This document shows, in pieces, positions 14,901-21,102 of a DNA stretch of 64,000 nt (the first letter of the stretch is position 1; every line of letters starts with the position of its first letter). The translations under genes were made by a program, and so were the position numbers. This stretch comes from Actinomyces sp. ZJ308 (GTDB taxonomy: Bacteria > Actinomycetota > Actinomycetes > Actinomycetales > Actinomycetaceae): contig NZ_JAAIJY010000013.1 of assembly GCF_011752065.1 (NCBI RefSeq), forward strand, positions 25,383 through 89,382, in the 5' to 3' direction. Under the pieces are notes generated by a model that worked only from the letters and a program-made list of their open reading frames with translations, did no database searches and was not told the origin of the DNA.

Positions 14901-16355
14901 TCAGTCGTCCAGGTGGGCGACGAGCTCGGCGGCCAGGCCCGTGTAGGTGGCGGGCGTGAGCGCCAGCAGGCGCGCCTCGACGTCGTCGGGCATGCCCAGC
15001 CCGGAGATGAACTCGCGCATGCCCTCACCCGTGACCTTCTTGCCGCGGGTGAGCTCCTTGAGCCGCTCGTAGGGGTCGGCCATGCCGGTGGCCCCGGCGA
15101 CGGCGGCCGCCCGCATGGCCTGCTGGACCGGCTCGCCGAGCACCTCCCAGGTCGCCTCCAGGTCCTCCTCCAGGCGAGCGCGGTCGACGTCGAGCCCGGC
15201 CAGGCCGCGGCGGATGTTGTCGATGGCCAGCAGTGAGTGCCCCAGGGCCACGCCCGCGTTGCGCTGCGTGGTGGAGTCGGTGAGGTCCCGCTGGAGGCGG
15301 GAGGTGACGAGGGTGGCCGCCAGCGTGTCCAGCAGCGAGCAGGAGATCTCCAGGTTGGCCTCGCCGTTCTCGAAGCGGATCGGGTTGACCTTGTGCGGCA
15401 TGGTCGACGAGCCGGTGGAGCCCTGCGCGCTCAGGCGCTGGTGGAAGTAGCCCAGCGAGATGTAGGTCCACACGTCGGTGGCCAGGTTGTGGGCGATCCG
15501 GTTGAAGCGGGCGACGTCGGAGTAGAGCTCGGCCTGCCAGTCGTGGGACTCGATCTGGGTGGTCAGCGGGTTCCAGGTCAGGCCCAGGTGCTCCACGAAG
15601 CCGCGGCCCACGGCCTGCCAGTCGGCGCCCGGCACCGAGACGACGTGCGCGCCGAAGGTGCCGGTGGCGCCGTTGATCTTGCCCAGGTACTCGGTGGCCT
15701 CGACGCGGCGCACCTGGCGGCGCAGCCGGTGGGCCAGGACCGCCAGCTCCTTGCCGAGCGTGGTGGGCGTGGCCGGCTGGCCGTGCGTGCGGGCCAGCAT
15801 GGCGGCGTCGGCGTACTCGTGGGCCATGGCGGCCAGGTCCTCGACCAGGCCGCGGGCGGCCGGCAGCCAGACCTGTTCGACGGCGGCGCGGATGGTCAGG
15901 GCGTAGGAGAGGTTGTTGATGTCCTCGCTGGTGCAGAAGATGTGGACGATCTCGCCGACCTCGGGCAGCACGGTGGGGCCGCCGTCGGCGCCGACGACGC
16001 CGGGGGCCTGGGCGGCCGCTGCCAGGCGCCGCTTGAGCAGGTACTCGACGGCCTTGACGTCGTGGCGGGTCTCGGCCTCGATGGCGCCGAGCTCGGCGAT
16101 CGCCTCGGCCCCGAAGTCCTCGACGACGCCGCGCAGGTAGGCCTGCTCCGACTCGCTCAGGCGGGGGGCGCCGGGCAGGACGCCGCCGTCGGTGAGGTGG
16201 ATGAGCCACTCGACCTCGACCTGCAGGCGGGCCCGGTTGAGGGCGGCCTCGGAGAGGTGGTTGACCAGTGGTGCGGCGACGGCGCGGTAGCGGCCGTCCA
16301 GGGGGCCCAGGGCGATGGCGGGGGAGACGGTGGAGAGATCGACCATGCCGCTCAT
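14901..16355 (-). CDS. purB: Adenylosuccinate lyase
   Basis: Predicted 484 aa. The fumarase-superfamily signature GSSTMPHKVNPIRFENGEAN is present, with TRHDVKAVEYLLKRRL, HIFCTSEDINNLSYAL and MLARTHGQPATPTTLGKEL in the usual order. This is the longer PurB type. The enzyme splits SAICAR and adenylosuccinate in purine synthesis. ATG 16355 overlaps the stop of the upstream small membrane gene by 4 bases (ATGA), so the two are probably co-transcribed. ATG 16346, in frame three codons on, is an alternative start. Confidence 0.96.
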   Translation of the reverse strand: MSGMVDLSTVSPAIALGPLDGRYRAVAAPLVNHLSEAALNRARLQVEVEWLIHLTDGGVLPGAPRLSESEQAYLRGVVEDFGAEAIAELGAIEAETRHDVKAVEYLLKRRLAAAAQAPGVVGADGGPTVLPEVGEIVHIFCTSEDINNLSYALTIRAAVEQVWLPAARGLVEDLAAMAHEYADAAMLARTHGQPATPTTLGKELAVLAHRLRRQVRRVEATEYLGKINGATGTFGAHVVSVPGADWQAVGRGFVEHLGLTWNPLTTQIESHDWQAELYSDVARFNRIAHNLATDVWTYISLGYFHQRLSAQGSTGSSTMPHKVNPIRFENGEANLEISCSLLDTLAATLVTSRLQRDLTDSTTQRNAGVALGHSLLAIDNIRRGLAGLDVDRARLEEDLEATWEVLGEPVQQAMRAAAVAGATGMADPYERLKELTRGKKVTGEGMREFISGLGMPDDVEARLLALTPATYTGLAAELVAHLDD

Positions 16356-16762
16356 TGTGGCAGGTTGCCGCCGATCTCTGCGAGGGGAGTCTCCGGGGTG
16401 GTGACGAAGACGGGCTGCGTGGCGGGCTTGCGCCGGCGGAGTGCGTTCACGACGACGTAGAGCAGGATGCCGGTCGACGGCAGGTTGATGGCGGCAGCGG
16501 CGTCGTGGTCGTAGAGGCCGTAGCCGAGCAGGGCGATCGCCAGGCCGAGGCCGATGACACTCAGCGCGAGCACCGAGGGGCCCGGGATGCGCTGGGACGG
16601 TTCGGCGCGCTGAACGTGCTGCGCCTGGAGGAGGATGAGGCTGACCGTCAGCAGGCTCAGGGGGGTCAGGAGGGAGGTTTCCCAGCCGAACAGGCCTCCG
16701 CCGACGGTCAGGACCAGAACGGTGGTGGCGAGCGTGAAGACGACTGGAGGGAGGAGTCGCAT
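16352..16762 (-). CDS. Small four-helix membrane protein, paralog of 17072-17443
   Basis: Predicted 136 aa with about four hydrophobic segments (PPVVFTLATTVLVLTVGGGLFG; SLLTVSLILLQAQ; LALSVIGLGLAIALLGYGLY; INLPSTGILLYVVVNALRRR) and a polar C-terminal tail. ATG 16762 has GAGG 9 bases upstream; an open frame extends to 16813 but begins in non-coding-like sequence. Its stop overlaps the purB start. The next gene on the same strand encodes a similar protein sharing the order GLYxxDAxAxINLP. No domain with known function recognised. Confidence 0.7.
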   Translation of the reverse strand: MRLLPPVVFTLATTVLVLTVGGGLFGWETSLLTPLSLLTVSLILLQAQHVQRAEPSQRIPGPSVLALSVIGLGLAIALLGYGLYDHDAAAAINLPSTGILLYVVVNALRRRKPATQPVFVTTPETPLAEIGGNLPQ

Positions 16763-17071
16763 GGTAATGACCTCATAGGGGTGGACATGATGGGGAGTGG
16801 TACGACCAGGCAAAATCCTGCCGGATTCTTATGGTGCTTTCAACAAGTCGCCCGTCATCCTTGATGGGGAGCGCTGCCCGGGCTCGCCAACCCTACTCAG
16901 CCACTCGGCCTCCACCTGACGAAACCCGGATCTACCAGGGGGAATGCAACATCACTGTGACGCCATAGGACGCGGGTGACCCGTAGATAACGAGGTTGCG
17001 GAGGCGGACGTGCGGCCCCGATCGACGTCGTCGGGGAACCGGGATCTGCTGAAGCGCGCGGGGGAGGGGAC
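16763..17071. other. Gap without a recognisable gene
   Basis: The 309 bases hold a small inverted repeat (AATCC-tgcc-GGATT near 16815-16828) and no supported ORF. It probably contains the promoter of the 16762-purB unit and the 3' region of the next gene. Confidence 0.4.
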
Positions 17072-17443
17072 CTACCGGGACCGGGGCGGGTCGCCGGCGG
17101 TGGCGCCCCTTCTGCGGTCCCTCAGGCTACTCACCAGGACGTAACCCAGCAGTGCCAGGGCGGGCAGGTTGATCAGTGCGACGGCGTCGGACAAGTAGAG
17201 GCCGCGCGCAAGGGCGAGTCCCGACAGAACGATCCCGAGGAGCCCCAGTGCCCGTATCGCCGAGGGCGGCATCGTCCGTTCTCCGGGGTCGGCGGTCTGG
17301 GCGCGCAGCAGGATGAGGCCGAGCAGCAGCATGCACAGCGACGTGTTGAGGCTGCCGGTCCGCCAGTCGAGCAGCAGCCCTCCGATCCCGAGCACCAGGA
17401 CGATCAGGGCGACAACCAGGATGGCGAGCCTGATGAGTCGCAT
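17072..17443 (-). CDS. Small four-helix membrane protein, paralog of 16352-16762
   Basis: Predicted 123 aa. Helices: LIRLAILVVALIVLVLGIGGLLLD, SLNTSLCMLLLGLILL, ALGLLGIVLSGLALARGLYLS, INLPALALLGYVLVSSL, then a basic tail RDRRRGATAGD. It aligns by eye along its whole length with the upstream paralog (FGW.T/LDWRTG; LILL.AQ; GLYxxDAxAxINLP), so a tandem duplication is likely. ATG 17443 has GAGG 8 bases upstream. Function unknown. Confidence 0.68.
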   Translation of the reverse strand: MRLIRLAILVVALIVLVLGIGGLLLDWRTGSLNTSLCMLLLGLILLRAQTADPGERTMPPSAIRALGLLGIVLSGLALARGLYLSDAVALINLPALALLGYVLVSSLRDRRRGATAGDPPRSR

Positions 17444-17526
17444 GGCGGGCACCTCACTGAGCAGTTCACGACGGCGGACGTAGCCAGATTAAACCGGTGA
17501 CCTGGCCGGAGACTGAATACGGGTAC

Positions 17527-17592
17527 GCCCGTCCAGCTGGCCGATGCCGTGCGAGAGGCGGTGCCGTTGTGAACGAGGAGCGCGATCGGCCT
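17527..17592 (+). repeat. 66-bp direct repeat, left copy
   Basis: Identical to 18047-18112, 520 bases away. The right copy is the 3' end of the HTH-nucleotidyltransferase gene plus the start of the following small ORF. The left copy is therefore an orphan tail of the same kind of gene, marking a past duplication or deletion. Confidence 0.9.
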
Positions 17593-17609
17593 TCGTCGTG
17601 GTCGTGCAA

Positions 17610-17615
17610 TATGCT
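17610..17615 (+). promoter_or_regulatory. -10 element, leaderless start of HTH-nucleotidyltransferase gene
   Basis: TATGCT ends 6 bases before ATG 17622. Confidence 0.55.
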
Positions 17616-17621
17616 GACCTC

Positions 17622-18092
17622 ATGGGTCGTTTCCGCACTGATGATGCTCCGGCACTCATTCGTGCTGCGCGTCTGGACGCTGGGCTGACACAGACCCAGT
17701 TGGCTCATCGTGCCGGGCTGCGCCCGCCGAGCCTGATGCAGATGGAGGCCGGGACTCAAACGGTGTCCGGCGAAATGCTCGAGAGGGTGCTGCGGGCAGC
17801 TGACTACCGGCCGTCGGTTCCGCTTGCCATGCAGGCCGATGAGATCGCCGCCTGCGCTGAGTCTCATGGCCTGAGCAATCCTCGCGTTTTCGGCTCATCC
17901 GTCCGAGGGGAGGACGACTTCGACTCCGACATCGATCTGCTGGTTACACCATCAGCCGACACTGATCTGTTCGATCTGGCCCTGTTCGTCGATGACGTTG
18001 AGAAGCTCACTGGGTTCCCGACCGACGTGGTCTCCGATGCCAATCTGCCCGTCCAGCTGGCCGATGCCGTGCGAGAGGCGGTGCCGTTGTGA
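17622..18092 (+). CDS. XRE-type HTH fused to MNT-like nucleotidyltransferase (antitoxin-like)
   Basis: Predicted 156 aa. Residues about 8-60 form an XRE helix-turn-helix (LIRAARLDAGLTQTQLAHRAGLRPPSLMQME). Residues about 88-110 carry the minimal nucleotidyltransferase motif FGSSVRG followed by DSDIDLL, with the two metal-binding aspartates. Stand-alone MNT proteins act as antitoxins that AMPylate HEPN toxins; here an HTH is fused and no HEPN gene follows, only a short ORF. ATG 17622 was chosen from the -10 at 17610 (leaderless); the longer frame from 17544 lies in the duplicated segment. The 3' end is part of the 66-bp repeat. Confidence 0.78.
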   Translation: MGRFRTDDAPALIRAARLDAGLTQTQLAHRAGLRPPSLMQMEAGTQTVSGEMLERVLRAADYRPSVPLAMQADEIAACAESHGLSNPRVFGSSVRGEDDFDSDIDLLVTPSADTDLFDLALFVDDVEKLTGFPTDVVSDANLPVQLADAVREAVPL

Positions 18093-18112
18093 ACGAGGAG
18101 CGCGATCGGCCT
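18047..18112 (+). repeat. 66-bp direct repeat, right copy
   Basis: Partner of 17527-17592. It spans the last 15 codons of the HTH-nucleotidyltransferase and the first codons of the next small ORF. Confidence 0.9.
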
Positions 18113-18217
18113 CGCTTCACACCACGTGCTCGGAAGGGTGACTCGAGGCTCCATGATCGTGAGAACCTGACCGCTGAGATCTCGCTCATTCGCGACCGGA
18201 TCAACGCCGGCGAGTAG
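18089..18217 (+). CDS. Short ORF coupled to the HTH-nucleotidyltransferase, possibly a truncated partner
   Basis: 42 aa, starting at a GTG that overlaps the preceding stop (GTGA). The sequence is highly charged (VNEERDRPRFTPRARKGD...). The position is that of a toxin partner, but it is far too short for a HEPN domain. It may be a remnant left by the rearrangement that made the 66-bp repeats, or an independent small protein. Confidence 0.4.
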   Translation: MNEERDRPRFTPRARKGDSRLHDRENLTAEISLIRDRINAGE

Positions 18218-18252
18218 CTCTTCATTCTCATGGGAGCGGGGCCTGTCGTCGA

Positions 18253-18324
18253 GTTCGTAGGGTAGGTCGCGCGTTCGTACCCTCTACCCCCCCCGAACGC
18301 GCGGTACAAGGTACGACCGCGCGG
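18253..18324 (+). repeat. CGCGCGTTCG element, copy A
   Basis: A roughly 70-base unit with alternating GTACC/GGTAC and CGCGCGTTCG/CGAACGCGCG blocks. It matches 29861-29934 in the opposite orientation. It lies just after the stop of the siderophore-interacting protein gene. Confidence 0.75.
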
Positions 18325-18342
18325 ACGTGGGCCCGGCTCGGG

Positions 18343-19101
18343 TCAGGCCTCGGAGGCCACGCCCATGGCACGGCCGCGAATCCAGTAGGCCTGGTGCTGG
18401 ATGCTGCGCCGGCTCATCCCGGAGGCGACCAGGTGGCGCCGCACCGCCTTGGTGGCGCTGCTCTCCAGGGCGATCCAGGCCCAGTCGAGCGCCAGGTCCC
18501 CGGTGTCCGCCCACAGGGTGTGGTCGACGGCGGCCAGCAACCCGTCCTGGGACACCTCGGGGTCCAGGCGGATGAGCTTGTGGTCGCGCTCGGCCCGGGG
18601 CAGGTAGCCGTCCTCGGGCGCCAGCATGATGACGGTGGCCGGGCTGCCCGCGGGGGCCGCGTTCACGGCGTCGGCGAGCGCGGGCGCCGAGGCGAGGTCG
18701 CCCACCAGCAGCATCCGGTCGCCGTGGGACGGTGGGCGGTAGCTGGTGCCGCCCATGACCTGGACGGCCACCGTGGCCCCGGGCCTGACCCGGTTCGACC
18801 ACCGCGACGCCGGCCCGGCGGGCTCGTGGTGCAGGAACAGGATGGTGGCGCTGGAGTGGGCCCGGTCGATGCGGGTGAGGGTGTAGGCGCGCTGGTACTC
18901 GCGGTCGCCCTCCGGGATCCACATCCGCACCCAGGTGGTGGGCGGCAGCGCGGCGGCTCCGGTCCCTAGAAGGCTCGGGCACTGGACGGTCAGCTCCGTG
19001 TAGGGCGGGAGGTCGCGCACCCCGGTGACCGTGAGCCTGTGCTCCGGCACGCGCAGCGCCTTGAGCACCGTGCCCTGGAACCCGCGTCCTCCACGTGCCA
19101 T
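18343..19101 (-). CDS. Siderophore-interacting FAD protein (ViuB/SIP family)
   Basis: Predicted 252 aa, the usual family length. Features: FAD-binding REYQRAYTLTRID; NRVRPGATVAVQVMGG; MLLVGDLASAPAL; and the C-terminal SIP region WAWIALESSATKAVRRHLVASGMSRRSIQHQAYWIRG. These cytoplasmic flavoproteins reduce ferric siderophores with NAD(P)H to release iron. No transporter or siderophore biosynthesis gene is adjacent, so it is a lone iron-release enzyme here. ATG 19101 has no obvious ribosome site. A CGCGCGTTCG repeat follows its stop. Confidence 0.9.
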   Translation of the reverse strand: MARGGRGFQGTVLKALRVPEHRLTVTGVRDLPPYTELTVQCPSLLGTGAAALPPTTWVRMWIPEGDREYQRAYTLTRIDRAHSSATILFLHHEPAGPASRWSNRVRPGATVAVQVMGGTSYRPPSHGDRMLLVGDLASAPALADAVNAAPAGSPATVIMLAPEDGYLPRAERDHKLIRLDPEVSQDGLLAAVDHTLWADTGDLALDWAWIALESSATKAVRRHLVASGMSRRSIQHQAYWIRGRAMGVASEA

Positions 19102-19147
19102 CTGCCGGCTCGCCTTCCTACGGTCTCGTCTCTTCCCAAGGCGAACC

Positions 19148-19456
19148 TTAGCCGGAGCAGGGGTGGTCTTGCCTGGGACCGCCTGCCCAGAACCGCCTGC
19201 CCAGAACGGCCGGGACGCCGTCGACCAGGTCCACCCCGGTCAGGCACATGGCGTGGGTGAGCGCCGACTCGCGCGCCACCAGCCGCTCGGCCTTCGTCAT
19301 CGACAGGTCCACCCCGTACAGGCCCTCGTAGTCGTGCAGGCCGGCGTCCCAGATCCCCGCGCTCTTGTCGCGCTGCTTGGCGACGTCGCAGGCGAACCAC
19401 ACCAGCTCGCCGTCCTGGATCGCGACGATTGCGGACGCCTCATTGTGCGTTCGCAA
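19148..19456 (-). pseudogene. pepC: Fragment of aminopeptidase C (bleomycin-hydrolase family)
   Basis: About 100 codons match the C-terminal third of C1-family aminopeptidase C: ELVWFACDVAKQRDKSAGIWD, LYGVDLSMTKAERLVARESALTHAMCLTGVD. THAM carries the catalytic His. The N-terminal part with the catalytic Cys is absent, and after GVPAVLGRRFWAGG the sequence departs from the expected Asn-containing ending. The methyltransferase gene begins 62 bases upstream on the other strand, so the missing part is gone rather than frameshifted. A decayed remnant. Confidence 0.75.
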
Positions 19457-19505
19457 CAGGGCCTGGGCGATCTGCCGCGCGGGCCGTGGGGCGAGCCGGC
19501 GCCGG

Positions 19506-19511
19506 TAGGCT
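19506..19511 (+). promoter_or_regulatory. -10 element of methyltransferase gene (leaderless)
   Basis: TAGGCT ends 6 bases before ATG 19518. Confidence 0.55.
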
Positions 19512-19517
19512 CACGCC

Positions 19518-20189
19518 ATGACCCAGCCCCACCAGCAGCACTCCGACTCCCACTGCGCCGTCGGCGACCACGCCTCCCGCTGGGAGGAGCGCTACGCCTC
19601 GGTCGAGCGGCTCTGGTCGGGCCGCCCCAACGACTGGCTGCCCGAGCTCGCCGCCGGCTGGAGCCCCGGGACCGCCCTGGAGATCGGCTGTGGCGAGGGC
19701 GCCGACGTCCTGTGGCTGGCCGAGCACGGCTGGCGGGTGACCGGGCTGGACCTGTCCGCCACCGCCATCGGACGCCTGCGCCTCCAGGCCGAGCGCCTCG
19801 GCCTTGCTTCGCGCGTGACCGGCCGGGTGCACGACGTCGGATCCGGGCTGCCGGAGGGCCCCTTCGACCTGGTGACGAGCTTCTACGTCCACGGCGGACC
19901 CGAGGAGGGCTCCCTCGACCTCGTGGCCCTCCTGTCCGACGCCGCCGCCCGCGTCGCACCCGGCGGGCGCCTGCTCACGGCCGTGCACGCCGTCAACCCG
20001 CCCTGGCACACCCATCACGCCCGGACCTACACGGCCGGCGAGCTGGTCGCGGGGCTCGCCGGGGCGACGGCCGGCTGGGAGGTCGTCGTCGCCGAGGAGC
20101 GCCGGCGGCACGCGACGGGGCCTGATGGCCAGGAGGGTAGCCGGGCCGACGCCGTCGTGTGCCTGCGCCGGCCGCCGGCCGCGTCTTGA
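19518..20189 (+). CDS. Class I SAM-dependent methyltransferase
   Basis: Predicted 223 aa. Motif I is ALEIGCGEGADVLWLA, followed by VTGLDLSATAIGRL (motif post-I) and FDLVTSFYVHG (motif II). This is a generic small-molecule methyltransferase fold resembling the UbiE/tellurite-resistance-like group; the substrate cannot be told. ATG 19518 is supported by a -10 6 bases upstream and lack of a ribosome site, so it is probably leaderless. Confidence 0.85.
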   Translation: MTQPHQQHSDSHCAVGDHASRWEERYASVERLWSGRPNDWLPELAAGWSPGTALEIGCGEGADVLWLAEHGWRVTGLDLSATAIGRLRLQAERLGLASRVTGRVHDVGSGLPEGPFDLVTSFYVHGGPEEGSLDLVALLSDAAARVAPGGRLLTAVHAVNPPWHTHHARTYTAGELVAGLAGATAGWEVVVAEERRRHATGPDGQEGSRADAVVCLRRPPAAS

Positions 20190-20313
20190 TGAAGAAGCGT
20201 TGGGAACGGCCCTGAAAAACCGCCGGAATATTCTGGGTGACGGCCGGAATGTGGTGCAAGCAACGTGGAAATGGCGGGATGGCGCCCGTTTCTCAGCATG
20301 TTCATAGGAGTTT

Positions 20314-20575
20314 CCGGGGGGTCCGCCCAGGATCGGTGGGTTACATAGTTACTGCCGCCGGACGGAACCGGTCACGAGGGTTGGGGAGCCCGATGACTGG
20401 CAGGTCTCCGAGTTCGGAACGGGTCTTAGGGAGCCCGGACTGGACGTTCTGGCGAAGGAGGTTCCGCCTCCCCGGCCTTATGGGAAGCCGGGTAGCAGGA
20501 GGACCTCGCGAGGCTTGGGCCCGCGGTCCGGGAAACCGGATCGCGGGCCGAGTCCTTTCCTGAGCACCCAGCAGC
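20314..20575 (+). ncRNA. Candidate structured non-coding RNA
   Basis: A roughly 260-base stretch without coding character but rich in stable hairpins: GGAGG-ttccg-CCTCC (20457-20471); CCCGGC/GCCGGG (20471-20492); a 14-bp stem closed by a GAAA tetraloop (20518-20549, one G-U pair), enclosed by CAGGAGGAC / GTCCTTTCCTG. The duplicated block GGGAGCCCG (20385 and 20430) and GGGGGGTCCGCCC at the start add further pairing options. Strand is uncertain because hairpins are symmetric; the GAAA loop favours plus. The class is not identified; raiA-like actinobacterial RNAs are one family to test. Confidence 0.5.
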
Positions 20576-20651
20576 CCGGCTCGGACGGTTCCAGTCGCGG
20601 CACGGATCGCGGCGCAGTGGCCTGAGGCTCACGCGGATACAGGCTCACGCG

Positions 20652-20730
20652 GCTACTGCACATGGCCCGGGTGCTACTGGGGAAGGCGAGGGTGTACTCC
20701 ACGAGGGTCCGGACCTCGTGCAGCACGCCG
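20652..20730 (-). repeat. 12-mer repeat unit, diverged partial copy (minus strand)
   Basis: On the minus strand it reads GTGCTGCACGAG, CTCGTGGAGTAC and ATGTGCAGTAG in the order seen in the last three 12-mers of the 41.0-kb copy, with shared CAGTAGCACCCGGG between. The first 12-mer is degenerate. Confidence 0.55.
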
Positions 20731-20862
20731 CCGTCGGCGCCGCTGTCACCCCAGCGGGGCACTCTCCGCGTGCCGCATGGCCCCCGGGGGCCACAGGCGG
20801 CGGGCTGCAGGGCTGATCCACAGGGCCGCGTGCGGGCGCTGCGGTCGCCGGCGAGGGCGTCC

Positions 20863-20868
20863 TACCGT
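20863..20868 (+). promoter_or_regulatory. -10 element of WXG-like gene (leaderless)
   Basis: TACCGT ends 6 bases before ATG 20875. Confidence 0.5.
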
Positions 20869-20874
20869 CGAGAC

Positions 20875-21102
20875 ATGTCTTTCTCACTGTCCCTGTCCAA
20901 GATGGACTACGACACCGCAGTCACCCGGTTCCCCGCCTCGGTCCCCGCCAGCTGGGTGGGCGCGGACTCCATCGCCTGCCAGAGCGCGCTCGACAACGCC
21001 TCCGGTCTCCTGACCTCGCTGGCGACGCTCTACGAGACGGCGTTCACCGACGTCGGCGTCATCGAGGCCCGCAGCTCATCGAGCGGAACGAGCCCGTCAT
21101 GA
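20875..21102 (+). CDS. Small WXG-like helical protein
   Basis: Predicted 75 aa. It is mostly helical with SWVGADSIACQSALDNASGLLTSLATLYETAF, containing a W-x-G turn between two helices as in ESAT-6/WXG100 proteins but shorter. Its stop overlaps the start of the next gene (ATGA), so the two products probably work together, as WXG-type partners do with large secreted proteins. ATG 20875 was chosen from the leaderless -10; the frame is open back to 20662 but without coding character. No type VII secretion ATPase lies in the window. Confidence 0.6.
   Translation: MSFSLSLSKMDYDTAVTRFPASVPASWVGADSIACQSALDNASGLLTSLATLYETAFTDVGVIEARSSSSGTSPS

Noticed and set aside
20395..20440. Partial 5S rRNA-like match on the minus strand (GTTCCGAACTCGGA)
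   Set aside because: Only a short core resembles 5S; the flanking helices do not follow and no rRNA genes are nearby.
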